From Yersinia enterocolitica (GTDB lineage: Bacteria > Pseudomonadota > Gammaproteobacteria > Enterobacterales > Enterobacteriaceae), in contig NBTC02000002.1 in NCBI GenBank assembly GCA_002082245.2, positions 3,596,001 to 3,660,000 on the forward strand: DNA of 64,000 nt, written 5' to 3'. Below the pieces are notes generated by a model. It saw only the letters and a list, made by a program, of their open reading frames with translations, was not told the DNA's origin and made no database searches. The position numbers and the translations under genes were made by a program. This document shows positions 25,639-39,152 of this stretch, piece after piece. Within the stretch, counting starts at the first letter, position 1. The number at the start of each line of letters is the position of its first letter.

Positions 25639-26736
25639 GTGAACTTACTCACTATGAGTACTGAGATATTTGTTATATTCCTGTTTTCTCTGGCATTTTT
25701 ATTTGTTGCTCGCAAAGTTGCCAAGAAAATCGGACTTGTTGATAAACCTAATTATCGCAAACGTCACCAAGGGTTGATTCCATTAGTGGGCGGAATATCC
25801 GTGTTTGCGGGTATTTGTTTTACCTTTCTGATAACCAATCAGCAGATCCCTCATTTCCGACTCTATCTCGGTTGCGCCGGTTTATTGGTGTTCATTGGTG
25901 CTTTAGATGATCGCTTTGATATCAGTGTAAAAATCCGTGCCTTTGTTCAGGCATTGGTGGGTATCGCCATGATGGTAGTCGCAGGGCTCTATTTGCGGAG
26001 CCTGGGACATGCTTTTGGTCCGTGGGAGATGTCATTAGGGCCATTTGGCTATGTCGTCACACTGTTCGCGGTGTGGGCAGCGATAAATGCTTTCAATATG
26101 GTGGATGGTATTGATGGTTTACTGGGGGGGTTGTCTTGTGTCTCCTTCGGTGCCATGGGTATTCTATTGTATCAAAGCGGGCTGATGGCATTGGCATTAT
26201 GGTGCTTTGCCATGATAGCCGCTATCTTGCCTTATATTCTGTTAAACCTTGGGTTATTAGGGCGTCGCTATAAAGTCTTTATGGGTGATGCGGGCAGTAC
26301 GCTAATTGGCTTCACCGCTATTTGGATGTTGCTGCAAACCACACAAGGGAATTCCCATCCGATTAACCCGGTGACTGCATTATGGATTATTGCAATTCCA
26401 TTGATGGATATGATTGCCATCATGTACCGACGTTTACGTAAAGGAATGAGTCCTTTCTCACCAGACCGTCAACATATCCACCACTTGATTATGCGTGCCG
26501 GTTTTACCTCACGGCAGGCATTTGTCTTAATTACACTGGCGGCAGCGTTGTTAGCGGCGATTGGTGTTATTGGCGAAAGGCTGACATTTGTCCCTGAATG
26601 GGTGATGTTGGCATTATTCTTGCTTGCATTTCTGTTGTATGGCTACTGCATTAAACGAGCATGGCGTGTGGCACGTTTTATCAAACGGATGAAGCGTCGG
26701 ATGCGTCGTGCATCGCAAAATAAGCATGAATCTTAA
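25639..26736 (+). CDS. wecA: UDP-GlcNAc:undecaprenyl-phosphate GlcNAc-1-phosphate transferase
   Basis: The 365-aa polytopic membrane protein, about 10-11 segments, catalyses the first step of enterobacterial common antigen (lipid I formation) and often primes O antigen. Motifs: GALDDRFDISVKIRA (DDxxD), NAFNMVDGIDGLLGG, VFMGDAGSTLIGF and the cytoplasmic HIHH in DRQHIHHLIMRAG. Start is a GTG (VNLLTMSTE), which aligns with E. coli MNLLTVSTD; the frame is open upstream to 25579. First gene of a 12-gene operon. Confidence 0.96.
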   Translation: MNLLTMSTEIFVIFLFSLAFLFVARKVAKKIGLVDKPNYRKRHQGLIPLVGGISVFAGICFTFLITNQQIPHFRLYLGCAGLLVFIGALDDRFDISVKIRAFVQALVGIAMMVVAGLYLRSLGHAFGPWEMSLGPFGYVVTLFAVWAAINAFNMVDGIDGLLGGLSCVSFGAMGILLYQSGLMALALWCFAMIAAILPYILLNLGLLGRRYKVFMGDAGSTLIGFTAIWMLLQTTQGNSHPINPVTALWIIAIPLMDMIAIMYRRLRKGMSPFSPDRQHIHHLIMRAGFTSRQAFVLITLAAALLAAIGVIGERLTFVPEWVMLALFLLAFLLYGYCIKRAWRVARFIKRMKRRMRRASQNKHES

Positions 26737-26756
26737 CCTGAGGCTTTTAGGCAGTG

Positions 26757-27833
26757 ATGAAACCAGAATCGATGTCGACTGATAAAACAGGGTCTACCCA
26801 TAATGAGCCTACTGTGGATAACGAATTAGATATCCGCAGCCTGTTCCGTACTCTTTGGCGCGGTAAGGTGTGGATTATCGGTATGGCAATTCTTTTTGCT
26901 GCAATCGCGCTGGGTGTTTCCTATCTGGTGAAACAACAGTGGAGTGCAACAGCCATTACTGACCGGCCAACAGTCAATAATTTGGGTGGTTTTTATTCTC
27001 AGCAGCAGTTTTTACGTAATCTGGATACTCGCATCAATAGCGGAGTTGCCAGTGAGCAACCCGGTATCTCTGACGAAGCTTATGGTGAGTTTATTACCCA
27101 ACTTGCGGCTTACGATACCCGTCGTGATTTCTGGCTGCAAAGTGATTACTACAAACAGCGTCTGGAAGGTGATGCCAAGGCTGATGCCGCATTACTGGAT
27201 GAGCTGATAAACAATATTGTTTTCACCCCACGCGATGACAAGAAAATGCTGAATGACAGCATTAAATTGACGGCAGAAACGGCCAGTGATTCCAATAAAT
27301 TACTCCGTGGTTATATTGATTTTGCCAGTCAGCGTGCAGCTAGCCATTTGAATGATGAGATTCAAGGGGCATGGGCGGCTCGTACTCAATCGATGAAAGC
27401 ACAAGTTAAACGGCAAGAAGCGGTCGCTCAAGCGGTGTTTGATCGTGAAGTGACGGCAGTTAAGCAAGCATTGAAAGTCGCAGGTCAGCAAGGAATTAAC
27501 CGAAACCAAACAGATACTCCGGCAGAGCAGTTACCAGATTCCAAGATGTTTATGCTGGGTAAACCGATGCTTGAAGCCCGTTTGGAAACATTACAGGCTA
27601 CCGGACCAAGTTTTGATATTGATTACGATCAGAACCGTGCCATGCTGGCAACATTGAACGTCGGTCCAACGTTGGATAAAACGTTCCAGACATATCGCTA
27701 CTTACGTACACCGGAAGATCCAGTTACCCGTGATAGTCCGCGCCGTATTTTCCTGCTGATTATGTGGGGTGCGATTGGTGCACTGGTTGGGGCTGGGGTG
27801 GTGTTGGTTCGTCGTACCAGTATACCAGCGTAA
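26757..27833 (+). CDS. wzzE: ECA polysaccharide chain-length modulator
   Basis: The roughly 358-aa polysaccharide co-polymerase has two transmembrane segments (about 40-60 and 330-350). The ends flank a periplasmic domain with coiled-coil character, and the Pro/Gly-rich motif RDSPRRIFLLIMWGAIGAL precedes TM2. It sets the modal length of ECA. The start is uncertain among GTG 26754, ATG 26757 and ATG 26772. I use the first ATG. Confidence 0.93.
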   Translation: MKPESMSTDKTGSTHNEPTVDNELDIRSLFRTLWRGKVWIIGMAILFAAIALGVSYLVKQQWSATAITDRPTVNNLGGFYSQQQFLRNLDTRINSGVASEQPGISDEAYGEFITQLAAYDTRRDFWLQSDYYKQRLEGDAKADAALLDELINNIVFTPRDDKKMLNDSIKLTAETASDSNKLLRGYIDFASQRAASHLNDEIQGAWAARTQSMKAQVKRQEAVAQAVFDREVTAVKQALKVAGQQGINRNQTDTPAEQLPDSKMFMLGKPMLEARLETLQATGPSFDIDYDQNRAMLATLNVGPTLDKTFQTYRYLRTPEDPVTRDSPRRIFLLIMWGAIGALVGAGVVLVRRTSIPA

Positions 27834-27902
27834 TTCATTGGCGTTGCCGTCGGGTAAAACGGCCATGTAGCAGCGCCAGGTAAAAAGAGTATAAATCGTT
27901 AA

Positions 27903-27921
27903 TGGGCGCATTGTGCGCCCA
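27903..27921 (+). other. Hairpin between wzzE and wecB
   Basis: TGGGCGCA-TTG-TGCGCCCA, an 8-bp perfect stem, lies in the only sizeable gap (134 bp) of the early ECA operon. There is no T tract, so an mRNA-processing or stabilising element rather than a terminator. Confidence 0.5.
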
Positions 27922-27967
27922 ACTTGCAGGCGTTGTCTGCGGCTAACTGACCTTAAAGAGATTCACT

Positions 27968-29098
27968 GTGAAAGTGTTGACTGTTTTTGGCACCCGGCCT
28001 GAAGCCATTAAGATGGCTCCTCTGGTGCATGCCTTGGCTCAGGATGAAGCCTTTGAATCGAGAGTCTGCGTGACGGCCCAGCATCGCGAGATGCTGGATC
28101 AAGTGTTACGCTTATTTGAGATTCAACCGGACTATGATTTAAATATCATGAAACCGGGACAGGGATTGACGGAAATAACCTGCCGTATTTTGGAAGGGTT
28201 AAAGCCTGTTCTAGCAGAATTTAAGCCAGACGTTATTTTGGTTCATGGCGATACGACCACGACACTATCAACCAGCCTGGCAGCATTTTATCACCGTATT
28301 CCTGTCGGCCACGTCGAGGCTGGATTGCGCACAGGGAATCTCTATTCTCCGTGGCCGGAAGAGGCCAACCGTCAACTGACGGGGCATCTTGCTATGTACC
28401 ATTTCGCGCCGACCGAGAATTCCCGCCAAAACCTGCTCCGTGAGATGGTACCGGCGAACCGCATTTTTGTCACCGGCAATACGGTGATCGATGCGCTGTT
28501 CTGGGTGCGGGATCGGGTGATGAATAACCCGGAGTTACGCTCCAGCCTGGCGCAACGCTACCCGTTCCTTGATACCAGTAAGAAGATGATTTTGGTCACG
28601 GGTCACCGTCGTGAGAGCTTTGGTGGTGGTTTTGAGCGGATTTGCAGTGCGTTAGCTGAAATTGCCCTTAAGCACCCCGAGGTGCAGGTGGTTTATCCGG
28701 TGCATCTCAACCCGAATGTCAGTGAGCCGGTCAATCGTATCTTGAAGGGTATTGATAATATCATTCTGATTGACCCGCAAGATTACTTGCCATTCGTTTA
28801 TCTGATGAACCACGCTTACCTGATCCTGACCGATTCTGGCGGTATTCAGGAAGAAGCGCCTTCATTAGGTAAGCCGGTGCTGGTGATGCGTGATACCACC
28901 GAACGCCCGGAAGCAGTCGATTCCGGTACGGTTCTGTTGGTTGGCACTAATATTAATAAAATTGTCGATGCAGTGACCCGCTTGCTCACTGATGAAACTG
29001 CCTATCATCAAATGACACGGGCGCATAATCCTTACGGTGACGGGCATGCCTGTCAACGCATCCTTGAAGCTTTAAAGAATCATCAGGTGACGTTATGA
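27968..29098 (+). CDS. wecB: UDP-N-acetylglucosamine 2-epimerase (non-hydrolysing)
   Basis: This 376-aa enzyme makes UDP-ManNAc for ECA. It begins with [14 protein letters not shown] and shows [29 protein letters not shown] and [20 protein letters not shown], the UDP-GlcNAc epimerase landmarks. Its end overlaps the wecC start by 4 bp (ATGA). Confidence 0.97.
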   Translation: MKVLTVFGTRPEAIKMAPLVHALAQDEAFESRVCVTAQHREMLDQVLRLFEIQPDYDLNIMKPGQGLTEITCRILEGLKPVLAEFKPDVILVHGDTTTTLSTSLAAFYHRIPVGHVEAGLRTGNLYSPWPEEANRQLTGHLAMYHFAPTENSRQNLLREMVPANRIFVTGNTVIDALFWVRDRVMNNPELRSSLAQRYPFLDTSKKMILVTGHRRESFGGGFERICSALAEIALKHPEVQVVYPVHLNPNVSEPVNRILKGIDNIILIDPQDYLPFVYLMNHAYLILTDSGGIQEEAPSLGKPVLVMRDTTERPEAVDSGTVLLVGTNINKIVDAVTRLLTDETAYHQMTRAHNPYGDGHACQRILEALKNHQVTL

Positions 29099-30357
29099 GT
29101 TTTGAAACTATTTCTGTTATCGGTCTTGGGTACATTGGTCTGCCAACTGCTGCTGCTTTCGCGTCGCGCAAGAAGAAAGTGATTGGGGTTGATGTCAACG
29201 CCCATGCTGTTGAAACCATTAATCGCGGTGCTATCCATATCGTGGAGCCGGATTTAGATAAAGTGGTGAAGATTGCTGTTGAAGGCGGTTACCTGCAAGC
29301 GGTGACCAAACCGCTGGCAGCTGATGCGTTTCTTATTGCCGTACCGACACCGTTTAAAGGCGATCACGAACCGGATATGGTTTATGTTGAATCAGCCGCT
29401 AAATCTATCGCCCCAGTATTGAAAAAAGGTGATCTGGTCATTCTGGAATCCACCTCTCCAGTTGGTGCGACTGAACAAATGGCCCAATGGCTGGCTGAAG
29501 TGCGCCCGGATCTGAGCTTCCCACAGCAAGCCGGTGAAGATGCTGATATCAACATCGCCTACTGCCCTGAACGTGTGTTACCCGGTCAGGTCATGGTTGA
29601 ACTGATTCAGAATGACCGCGTTATCGGTGGTATGACGCCGAAATGCTCCGCCCGTGCCAGTGAGTTGTATAAAATCTTCCTCGAAGGCGAATGTGTGGTG
29701 ACTAACTCCCGCACCGCTGAGATGTGTAAGCTGACGGAAAACAGCTTCCGCGACGTTAACATTGCTTTTGCCAATGAGTTGTCACTGATTTGTGATGAGC
29801 AGGGCATCAATGTGTGGGAACTGATTCGCCTGGCGAACCGTCACCCACGCGTAAATATTTTGCAGCCAGGTCCAGGTGTGGGCGGTCACTGTATCGCGGT
29901 TGATCCATGGTTTATCGTTTCACAGAATCCACAATTGGCACGCTTGATCCACACGGCACGTTTGGTGAATGACGGCAAACCATTGTGGGTGGTGGATCGG
30001 GTTAAAGCCGCCGTTGCTGATTGTTTGGCTGCCACCAATAAGCGCGCCTCTGAAGTAAAAATTGCCTGCTTTGGCTTGGCATTTAAACCCAATATTGATG
30101 ACCTGCGTGAAAGCCCGGCAGTCGAAATTGCCCATTTGATCGCCGAATGGCATATCGGCGAAACATTGGTAGTTGAACCTAATGTTGAGCAACTGCCAAA
30201 ATCACTGGCAGGTCACGTGACACTGAAAGACACCGCGACTGCGTTGCAGCAAGCGGATGTGCTGGTGATGTTGGTCGATCACCGCCAATTCAAAGCAATT
30301 AAACCTGAAGATGTGAAGCAATCGTGGATTGTTGACACCAAAGGAGTATGGCGTTGA
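29095..30357 (+). CDS. wecC: UDP-N-acetyl-D-mannosamine dehydrogenase
   Basis: This 420-aa NAD-dependent four-electron dehydrogenase makes UDP-ManNAcA. The N-terminal Rossmann motif is [16 protein letters not shown]; then [22 protein letters not shown], the catalytic-Cys loop [15 protein letters not shown] and the C-terminal [12 protein letters not shown]. It overlaps wecB and rffG. Confidence 0.97.
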   Translation: MSFETISVIGLGYIGLPTAAAFASRKKKVIGVDVNAHAVETINRGAIHIVEPDLDKVVKIAVEGGYLQAVTKPLAADAFLIAVPTPFKGDHEPDMVYVESAAKSIAPVLKKGDLVILESTSPVGATEQMAQWLAEVRPDLSFPQQAGEDADINIAYCPERVLPGQVMVELIQNDRVIGGMTPKCSARASELYKIFLEGECVVTNSRTAEMCKLTENSFRDVNIAFANELSLICDEQGINVWELIRLANRHPRVNILQPGPGVGGHCIAVDPWFIVSQNPQLARLIHTARLVNDGKPLWVVDRVKAAVADCLAATNKRASEVKIACFGLAFKPNIDDLRESPAVEIAHLIAEWHIGETLVVEPNVEQLPKSLAGHVTLKDTATALQQADVLVMLVDHRQFKAIKPEDVKQSWIVDTKGVWR

Positions 30358-31421
30358 GACGTATTCTAGTCACAGGCGGGGCCGGTTTTATCGGCTCTGC
30401 GGTGGTAAGACATATTATCGATGGCACTTCAGACAGCGTAGTGGTGGTGGATAAGCTCACTTACGCCGGTAATCTGGAGTCACTAGCTGTTGTCGCCCAG
30501 AACGAACGTTATGCTTTTGAGCAGGTAGATATCTGCGATCGCGCCGAATTGGATCGGGTTTTTGCGCACTATCAGCCGGATGTGGTGATGCATCTGGCGG
30601 CAGAAAGCCATGTGGACCGCTCGATTGATGGCCCTGCGGCCTTTATCGAAACTAACGTGGTGGGCACTTACACCCTGTTAGAGGCGGCGCGTCATTACTG
30701 GCAGCAACTGAGTGCTGAGGCGAAGCAGGCGTTTCGCTTCCACCATATCTCGACCGATGAGGTATATGGCGATCTGCACGGTACTGATGATCTGTTTACT
30801 GAAACCACACCTTATGCGCCAAGCAGCCCTTATTCAGCGTCTAAGGCGTCCAGTGACCATTTAGTTCGTGCCTGGTTGCGGACTTATGGCCTACCGACGC
30901 TGGTAACTAATTGCTCAAATAACTATGGTCCATATCATTTCCCTGAGAAGTTGATACCACTGGTTATTCTGAATGCACTGGCGGGTAAACCGTTGCCGGT
31001 GTATGGCAATGGCGCACAGGTACGCGACTGGTTGTATGTCGAAGACCACGCGCGGGCCTTGTATCAGGTGGTTACCGAAGGTGTGGTGGGCGAAACATAC
31101 AATATTGGCGGCCATAATGAGCGCAAAAATATTGAGGTGGTTGAGACCATTTGTACACTTCTGGATGAACTTATCCCCGCCAAACCGGCCGGAATTGTGC
31201 ATTACCGTGACCTGATTACTTATGTCAAAGACCGTCCAGGCCATGATATGCGCTATGCCATCGATGCCGGCAAAATTGAGCGGGAATTAGGCTGGCGGCC
31301 ACAGGAAACCTTCGAAAGTGGCATCCGCAAAACCGTATTGTGGTATTTGAATAATGAATCGTGGTGGCGGCGGGTTCAGGATGGTTCTTACGCGGGTGAG
31401 CGTTTGGGCTTAAGTGACTGA
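30348..31421 (+). CDS. rffG: dTDP-glucose 4,6-dehydratase
   Basis: The 357-aa extended short-chain dehydrogenase has [14 protein letters not shown] near the start, [24 protein letters not shown] and the catalytic YSASK. It makes dTDP-4-keto-6-deoxyglucose for the Fuc4NAc residue of ECA. The start ATG ([11 protein letters not shown]), with AAGGAG just upstream, overlaps wecC by 10 bp; a TTG two codons later is the E. coli-like alternative. Confidence 0.96.
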   Translation: MALRRILVTGGAGFIGSAVVRHIIDGTSDSVVVVDKLTYAGNLESLAVVAQNERYAFEQVDICDRAELDRVFAHYQPDVVMHLAAESHVDRSIDGPAAFIETNVVGTYTLLEAARHYWQQLSAEAKQAFRFHHISTDEVYGDLHGTDDLFTETTPYAPSSPYSASKASSDHLVRAWLRTYGLPTLVTNCSNNYGPYHFPEKLIPLVILNALAGKPLPVYGNGAQVRDWLYVEDHARALYQVVTEGVVGETYNIGGHNERKNIEVVETICTLLDELIPAKPAGIVHYRDLITYVKDRPGHDMRYAIDAGKIERELGWRPQETFESGIRKTVLWYLNNESWWRRVQDGSYAGERLGLSD

Positions 31422-31445
31422 CGATAGGTTCGTAGTCTATTAATC

Positions 31446-31466
31446 ACTGGGATGACGTCATCCAGT
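31446..31466 (+). other. Hairpin between rffG and rffH
   Basis: ACTGG-G-ATGAC / GTCATCCAGT forms a 10-bp stem with a single bulged G and no loop nucleotides beyond the dyad centre. There is no T run. It lies upstream of the duplicated rffH start region. Confidence 0.4.
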
Positions 31467-31509
31467 AGTTTGCATGATGTTTTGCCTGTGTATAACGTCT
31501 GCCTGATGG

Positions 31510-31543
31510 TTTCAGGAGATTGTATGTTTCAGGAGATCGTATG
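31510..31543 (+). repeat. Tandem duplication of the rffH translation start region
   Basis: The 17-bp unit TTTCAGGAGATTGTATG is directly repeated (one difference) so that two AGGAG/ATG pairs stand in a row. The first ATG (31524) opens a 6-codon cistron, MFQEIV, whose TGA overlaps the rffH ATG (31541) as ATGA. Confidence 0.85.
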
Positions 31544-32422
31544 AAAGGCATAATTCTGGCTGGTGGTTCTGGTACCCGTTTGCACCCCATCACCCGTGGC
31601 GTTTCTAAGCAACTGCTTCCCGTCTATGATAAACCGATGATTTACTATCCGCTGTCAGTGCTGATGCTGGCAGGGATCCGTGACGTCTTGATTATTTCCA
31701 CCCCAGAAGATTTGCCGTCGTTTCAGCGCTTGCTGGGTAATGGTGATGAGTTTGGTATTCATCTGAGTTATGCCGCACAACCGAGTCCCGACGGATTGGC
31801 ACAGGCATTTATTATCGGGGAAGAATTTATCGGCAATGAACCTTGCTGCTTGGTTCTTGGCGATAATATCTTCTTTGGTCAAGGTTTTAGCCCGAAACTG
31901 AAACATGTGGCGGAAAGGACCAAAGGGGCAACCGTTTTCGGTTATCAGGTGATGGATCCCGAGCGTTTTGGTGTGGTGGAGTTTGATGACAATTTCCGCG
32001 CGTTGTCTATCGAAGAGAAACCAAGTCAGCCTAAATCCAAATGGGCGGTGACCGGGCTTTATTTTTATGATAACCAAGTTGTTGATTTTGCCAGAAAAGT
32101 TAAACCATCGTCGCGTGGTGAACTGGAAATTACCAGTATCAACCAGATGTATCTGGAACGTGATGAATTAACCGTTGAGCTCTTAGGCCGTGGTTTTGCC
32201 TGGCTGGACACAGGAACGCATGACAGCCTGATTGAGGCCAGTACCTTTGTACAAACCGTTGAAAAACGTCAAGGTTTCAAAATTGCCTGTCTGGAAGAGA
32301 TCTCCTGGCGTAATGGCTGGTTGGATGATGACGGTGTCAGGCGTGCGGCGACTGCACTAGCCAAAACCGGTTACGGCAAATATCTATTGGATCTGTTACA
32401 TGCCCGTCCACGCCAGTATTGA
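31541..32422 (+). CDS. rffH: Glucose-1-phosphate thymidylyltransferase
   Basis: This 293-aa protein starts [16 protein letters not shown] (nucleotidyltransferase signature). It also has [28 protein letters not shown] and [19 protein letters not shown]. It supplies dTDP-glucose to RffG. The ATG at 31541 follows AGGAG and gives the E. coli length. The 3' end overlaps wecD by 23 bp. Confidence 0.97.
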   Translation: MKGIILAGGSGTRLHPITRGVSKQLLPVYDKPMIYYPLSVLMLAGIRDVLIISTPEDLPSFQRLLGNGDEFGIHLSYAAQPSPDGLAQAFIIGEEFIGNEPCCLVLGDNIFFGQGFSPKLKHVAERTKGATVFGYQVMDPERFGVVEFDDNFRALSIEEKPSQPKSKWAVTGLYFYDNQVVDFARKVKPSSRGELEITSINQMYLERDELTVELLGRGFAWLDTGTHDSLIEASTFVQTVEKRQGFKIACLEEISWRNGWLDDDGVRRAATALAKTGYGKYLLDLLHARPRQY

Positions 32423-33137
32423 GCCCTTGGACTGGGAAAGTGAATTTTTCCAGCGCCACAGTGCAAAACTGATTTTCTCCGACTCAGCCCCGCAGCTTAA
32501 TCCGGCTGAGTTGGACACTTTTACGCTTACCCAAGCTAAAGTACCTACCCATCGCCTTGATCTCATTGACTCTCTTGGTCAACTTGATTTCCATCTGGTT
32601 GAAGGAGAAGTCGATCTCTCGTTAGCCATTGATGTAAAAAATGTAATTGGCACGGAAAATGCTTTATCTGAGGCAGATGTCACTGTATCCAGACACCGAG
32701 TTGCAACGGCGGCGGATATCCCGCAATTGCGCAGCGTCGCCACCAATGCCTTTGCATTAAGTCGTTTCCGTGCGCCGTGGTATGACCCGCAGGACAGTGG
32801 CCGATTTTATGCATTGTGGGCAGAAAAAGCCGTATTGGGCACGTTCGACCATCAATGTTTATTGGTGACTGATACGTTGGGCCAGCCAGCGGGGTTTGTG
32901 ACGCTACGAGACTTGCAAGATGGCAGTGCGCGTATTGGCTTGTTGGCGGTATTCCCCGAGGCACAGGGTAAAGGTGTTGGTTCATCGTTAATGTCGGCGG
33001 CAAAGCAGTGGTGCCAGAGTCATGGGTTACAGCGATTACGGGTAGCCACACAGATGAGCAATATTGCTGCTTTACGTCTTTATATTCGCAGTGGTGCTGC
33101 TATTGAGAGCACCGCGTATTGGTTATGCAGGGGATGA
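32400..33137 (+). CDS. wecD: dTDP-4-amino-4,6-dideoxygalactose N-acetyltransferase
   Basis: The 245-aa GNAT enzyme acetylates dTDP-Fuc4N with acetyl-CoA. It begins [17 protein letters not shown]; the acetyl-CoA site is [18 protein letters not shown] (about 187-204), and the end is [20 protein letters not shown], as in E. coli RffC/WecD. Slightly longer than the E. coli protein (224 aa) in the N-terminal half. Confidence 0.94.
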   Translation: MPVHASIEPLDWESEFFQRHSAKLIFSDSAPQLNPAELDTFTLTQAKVPTHRLDLIDSLGQLDFHLVEGEVDLSLAIDVKNVIGTENALSEADVTVSRHRVATAADIPQLRSVATNAFALSRFRAPWYDPQDSGRFYALWAEKAVLGTFDHQCLLVTDTLGQPAGFVTLRDLQDGSARIGLLAVFPEAQGKGVGSSLMSAAKQWCQSHGLQRLRVATQMSNIAALRLYIRSGAAIESTAYWLCRG

Positions 33138-33138
33138 G

Positions 33139-34269
33139 ATGATTCCATTTAACGCTCCACCGGTAGTAGGCACCGAACTTGGTTATATGCAGGCCGCGAT
33201 GGCTAGCGGTAAATTATGCGGTGATGGTGGGTTTACCCGTCGCTGTCAGCAGTGGATGGAGCAGCGTTTCGGTTGTCCGAAAGTTTTACTGACACCTTCT
33301 TGCACCGCCTCACTGGAAATGGCTGCGTTGTTACTGGATATCAAACCCGGCGACGAAGTGATCATGCCGAGTTTCACCTTTGTTTCCACCGCGAATGCCT
33401 TTGTGCTGCGTGGGGCAAAAATGGTGTTTGTCGATATCCGCCCAGATACCATGAATATCGATGAAACCAAGATTGAAGCAGCGATTACCGATAAAACCAA
33501 GGTTATCGTGCCAGTCCATTATGCCGGTGTTGCCTGTGAGATGGATACCATTATGGCGTTGGCGAAAAAGTATAATTTGTTTGTGGTAGAAGATGCCGCT
33601 CAGGGCGTGATGTCCACCTACAAAGGCAAAGCGTTGGGGACTATTGGCCATATCGGCTGCTTTAGTTTCCATGAAACCAAGAATTACACGGCTGGCGGTG
33701 AAGGTGGCGCGACGCTCATTAATGACCCGTTACTGATAGATCGCGCTGAAATCATTCGCGAAAAAGGTACCAACCGTAGCCAGTTCTTCCGTGGGCAGGT
33801 CGATAAATATACCTGGCGTGATATCGGCTCTAGCTATCTGATGTCTGACTTACAGGCCGCGTATCTGTGGGGCCAGTTGGAAGCCGCAGAACAGATTAAC
33901 CAACGCCGTTTGGCGCTGTGGCAAACCTATTATGATGCTTTCAAACCGTTGGCTGATGCTGGGCGCATTGATTTGCCAGTGATCCCCGGTGATGTGGCGC
34001 AAAATGCGCATATGTTTTATATCAAACTACGCGATATTGACGATCGTTCTGATTTTATCAGCTACTTAAAAGAAGCTGAGATTATGGCGGTATTCCATTA
34101 TATTCCGTTGCATGGTTGCCCGGCAGGTGAGGCATTTGGCCGTATGGCGGGTGAAGACCGCTTTACCACTAAGGAGAGTGAGCGTCTGGTTCGCTTGCCT
34201 ATCTTCTTTAACCTGACTGATGTGAATCAGAAAACGGTCATTAATACTGTTCTGAGTTTCTTCGCCTGA
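33139..34269 (+). CDS. wecE: dTDP-4-amino-4,6-dideoxygalactose transaminase
   Basis: The 376-aa PLP-dependent sugar aminotransferase (DegT/DnrJ/EryC1) starts MIPFNAPPVVGTELGYMQAA. The PLP-Lys region is FSFHETKNYTAGGEGG and the Asp is in VVEDAAQGV. The upstream frame is open to 33064, but the ATG, one base after the wecD stop, gives the family length. Confidence 0.97.
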   Translation: MIPFNAPPVVGTELGYMQAAMASGKLCGDGGFTRRCQQWMEQRFGCPKVLLTPSCTASLEMAALLLDIKPGDEVIMPSFTFVSTANAFVLRGAKMVFVDIRPDTMNIDETKIEAAITDKTKVIVPVHYAGVACEMDTIMALAKKYNLFVVEDAAQGVMSTYKGKALGTIGHIGCFSFHETKNYTAGGEGGATLINDPLLIDRAEIIREKGTNRSQFFRGQVDKYTWRDIGSSYLMSDLQAAYLWGQLEAAEQINQRRLALWQTYYDAFKPLADAGRIDLPVIPGDVAQNAHMFYIKLRDIDDRSDFISYLKEAEIMAVFHYIPLHGCPAGEAFGRMAGEDRFTTKESERLVRLPIFFNLTDVNQKTVINTVLSFFA

Positions 34270-34270
34270 T

Positions 34271-35527
34271 ATGTCTCTGGCAAAAGCATCGATTTGGACT
34301 GCTGGCTCTACGCTGATTAAAATCGGCGTAGGGTTGTTAGTGGTTAAGCTGCTGGCGGTGACCTTTGGTCCCAGCGGCGTTGGGCAGGCAGGTAATTTTC
34401 GCCAGCTAATTACGGTATTAGGCGTGCTCTCCGGCGCGGGTATCTTTAACGGTATTACTAAGTATGTTGCTGAATATCATCAACAACCTGAACGTTTACG
34501 TGCGGTGCTGGGTACCTCTTCAGCGATAGTGTTGGGGTTCTCCACTCTGCTGGCGTTAATTTTTTTGCTGGCAGCTAAACCTGTTAGTTTTGCGTTATTC
34601 GGCCATGGGGATTACCAGAATGTGGTGCGCGCAGTGGCGCTTATCCAGATGGGTATTGCCTACGCCAACCTGTTTCTGGCGATCCTCAAAGGCTATCGCG
34701 ACGCCATGGGTAATGCGTTGGCGGTGATAGGCGGCAGTCTGATTGGTGTCGTGGCGTATTATCTTTGCTTTCGTATCGGCGGTTATCCCGGCGCATTAGT
34801 GGGGTTGGCATTAGTCCCCGCGCTGGTGGTGATACCTGCGGCAGCCATGCTGATTCGCCGCAAGACTATCCCCCTAAGTTATCTTAAACTTAGCTGGGAC
34901 AAGGCATTAGCCAGCCATTTAGGTAAGTTTACCATCATGGCACTGATTACCTCAGTGACCTTGCCAGTCGCCTATGTGATGATGCGTAACTTGCTGGCAG
35001 ATCAGTATGGTTGGGATGCCGTCGGGATCTGGCAGGGGGTAAGCAGTATTTCAGATGCTTATCTACAATTTATTACGGCGTCATTTACGGTCTATTTGCT
35101 ACCCACACTCTCAAGGCTCAAAGCTAAAGCGGATATCTCTCGTGAAATCCTGCGCTCACTGAAGTTTGTCTTACCGGCAGTGGCGACCGCCAGTTTGATG
35201 GTGTGGCTGTTACGTGATTTTGCTATCTGGCTGCTGTTTTCGCACCAGTTTACCGCCATGCGTGACCTTTTTGCCTGGCAGTTGGTGGGCGATGTGTTGA
35301 AAGTCGGGTCGTATGTGTTTGGCTATCTGGTGATTGCCAAAGCCTCTTTGCGCTTTTACATTCTGACGGAAGTGAGTCAGTTCTTACTGTTGACCGGGTT
35401 TGCCCATTGGTTAATTCCAATGAATGGCTCTTTAGGTGCAGCACAGGCCTATATGGCAACTTATATCGTCTATTTTGCGCTCTGTAGCTGCGTATTCATT
35501 ATGTATCGTAGACATTCATCACCGTAG
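34271..35527 (+). CDS. wzxE: ECA lipid III flippase
   Basis: The 418-aa inner-membrane protein, about 12 helices, is of the polysaccharide-exporter (MOP) type. It begins MSLAKASIWTAGSTLIKIGV and moves the undecaprenyl-linked trisaccharide to the periplasmic face. It starts 1 bp after wecE. Length is close to the 416 aa of E. coli. Confidence 0.95.
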   Translation: MSLAKASIWTAGSTLIKIGVGLLVVKLLAVTFGPSGVGQAGNFRQLITVLGVLSGAGIFNGITKYVAEYHQQPERLRAVLGTSSAIVLGFSTLLALIFLLAAKPVSFALFGHGDYQNVVRAVALIQMGIAYANLFLAILKGYRDAMGNALAVIGGSLIGVVAYYLCFRIGGYPGALVGLALVPALVVIPAAAMLIRRKTIPLSYLKLSWDKALASHLGKFTIMALITSVTLPVAYVMMRNLLADQYGWDAVGIWQGVSSISDAYLQFITASFTVYLLPTLSRLKAKADISREILRSLKFVLPAVATASLMVWLLRDFAIWLLFSHQFTAMRDLFAWQLVGDVLKVGSYVFGYLVIAKASLRFYILTEVSQFLLLTGFAHWLIPMNGSLGAAQAYMATYIVYFALCSCVFIMYRRHSSP

Positions 35528-35543
35528 ACACTCTTTACAGTAG

Positions 35544-38008
<2,465 letters not shown>

Positions 38009-38016
38009 GGATCGTA

Positions 38017-38757
38017 ATGGAACCGAATACTGTTATTCCAAAATATAATGTCCGTGGTTTCGAGATTTGGGGCTTTCGTGATATGGCTCAAACGCTGGAT
38101 CATTTGCTAAGCAGCGGCCCGGTGAAGACCGGAACGCTGGTGGCAATGAACGCAGAGAAACTGCTCAAAGCTGAGGATGATGCGGCGTTGCGTGAGTTGA
38201 TCACCGAGGCTGAATATCTGTATGCCGACGGTATCAGTATGGTGCGTGCGATTCGTCGTAAATACCCACAGGCGAAGCTGTCACGGGTAGCGGGTGCAGA
38301 TTTGTGGGAAGCACTCATGCAGCGTGCCGGGCAGCAAGGGACGCCGGTCTTTTTGGTGGGCGGTAAACCTGACGTGTTGGCAGAAACTGAAGCTAAATTA
38401 CGCGCGCAATGGAATGTGAATCTGGTGGGTAGCCAGGATGGCTATTTTACACCAGAGCAGCGCGAAGCCCTGTTTGCGAGAATAGCGGCTAGTGGCGCGG
38501 CGATAGTGACTGTCGCCATGGGATCGCCTAAACAGGAAATGTTTATGCGTGACTGCCGTAAGTTCTATCCCGATGCACTGTATATGGGCGTTGGTGGCAC
38601 CTATGACGTCTTTACCGGTCATGTCAAACGTGCACCTAAGATATGGCAGAACATGGGGCTGGAGTGGCTTTATCGCCTGCTGGCGCAACCAAGTCGTATC
38701 CGGCGTCAGTTCAAGTTGCTTAAGTTTGTTGGTTATTATTACAGCGGCCGTCTGTAA
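38017..38757 (+). CDS. wecG: UDP-ManNAcA:lipid I ManNAcA transferase
   Basis: The 246-aa WecG/TagA/CpsF (GT26) family protein contains [39 protein letters not shown] and [13 protein letters not shown]. It makes ECA lipid II. Last gene of the operon. Confidence 0.96.
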   Translation: MEPNTVIPKYNVRGFEIWGFRDMAQTLDHLLSSGPVKTGTLVAMNAEKLLKAEDDAALRELITEAEYLYADGISMVRAIRRKYPQAKLSRVAGADLWEALMQRAGQQGTPVFLVGGKPDVLAETEAKLRAQWNVNLVGSQDGYFTPEQREALFARIAASGAAIVTVAMGSPKQEMFMRDCRKFYPDALYMGVGGTYDVFTGHVKRAPKIWQNMGLEWLYRLLAQPSRIRRQFKLLKFVGYYYSGRL

Positions 38758-38770
38758 TATTGTCTTTTGG

Positions 38771-38797
38771 GCAGGGTTTCACCAACCCTGCTGTTAT
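38771..38797 (+). terminator. Putative terminator of the ECA operon
   Basis: A perfect 8-bp stem GCAGGGTT/AACCCTGC with loop TCACC lies 13 bp after wecG. It is followed only by TGTTAT, so the T tract is weak. Confidence 0.5.
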
Positions 38798-39152
38798 AAA
38801 ACCTCTCGCATTTATTCCTTCTACCAATATCATCACGCCTTAATTCCATTTTGGAATCGATTCTTTAATTTTTATTCCATAAAGTTTTAGTTTCCTGTTT
38901 GCTAATCTGACCCAGATACGGAAGGATACCGGCCGGTTAGGGTTATGTGCTCATAATCGCCTTTTATTGTGGGTGGTTTCCCTATTCGTTAACTTGCATA
39001 AATTAAAGTAGTCATCATTAGGCTGAACACGTTGGTGCAGTCGTTAGATTTTTTTGTGTGAAAAACGTCTATTTTTAATAAAAACAATAGATTAATTAAT
39101 AAAAACAACCGGGAAAGCCGGAGCAGACACATCATCAGTTCACAGAGGATAT
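38798..39152 (+). other. Intergenic leader of the yifK-type permease
   Basis: About 355 bp without a gene. It is AT-rich (AATAAAAACAATAGATTAATTAATAAAAACAA upstream of the start in two runs) and presumably holds the permease promoter. No operator could be assigned. Confidence 0.45.
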
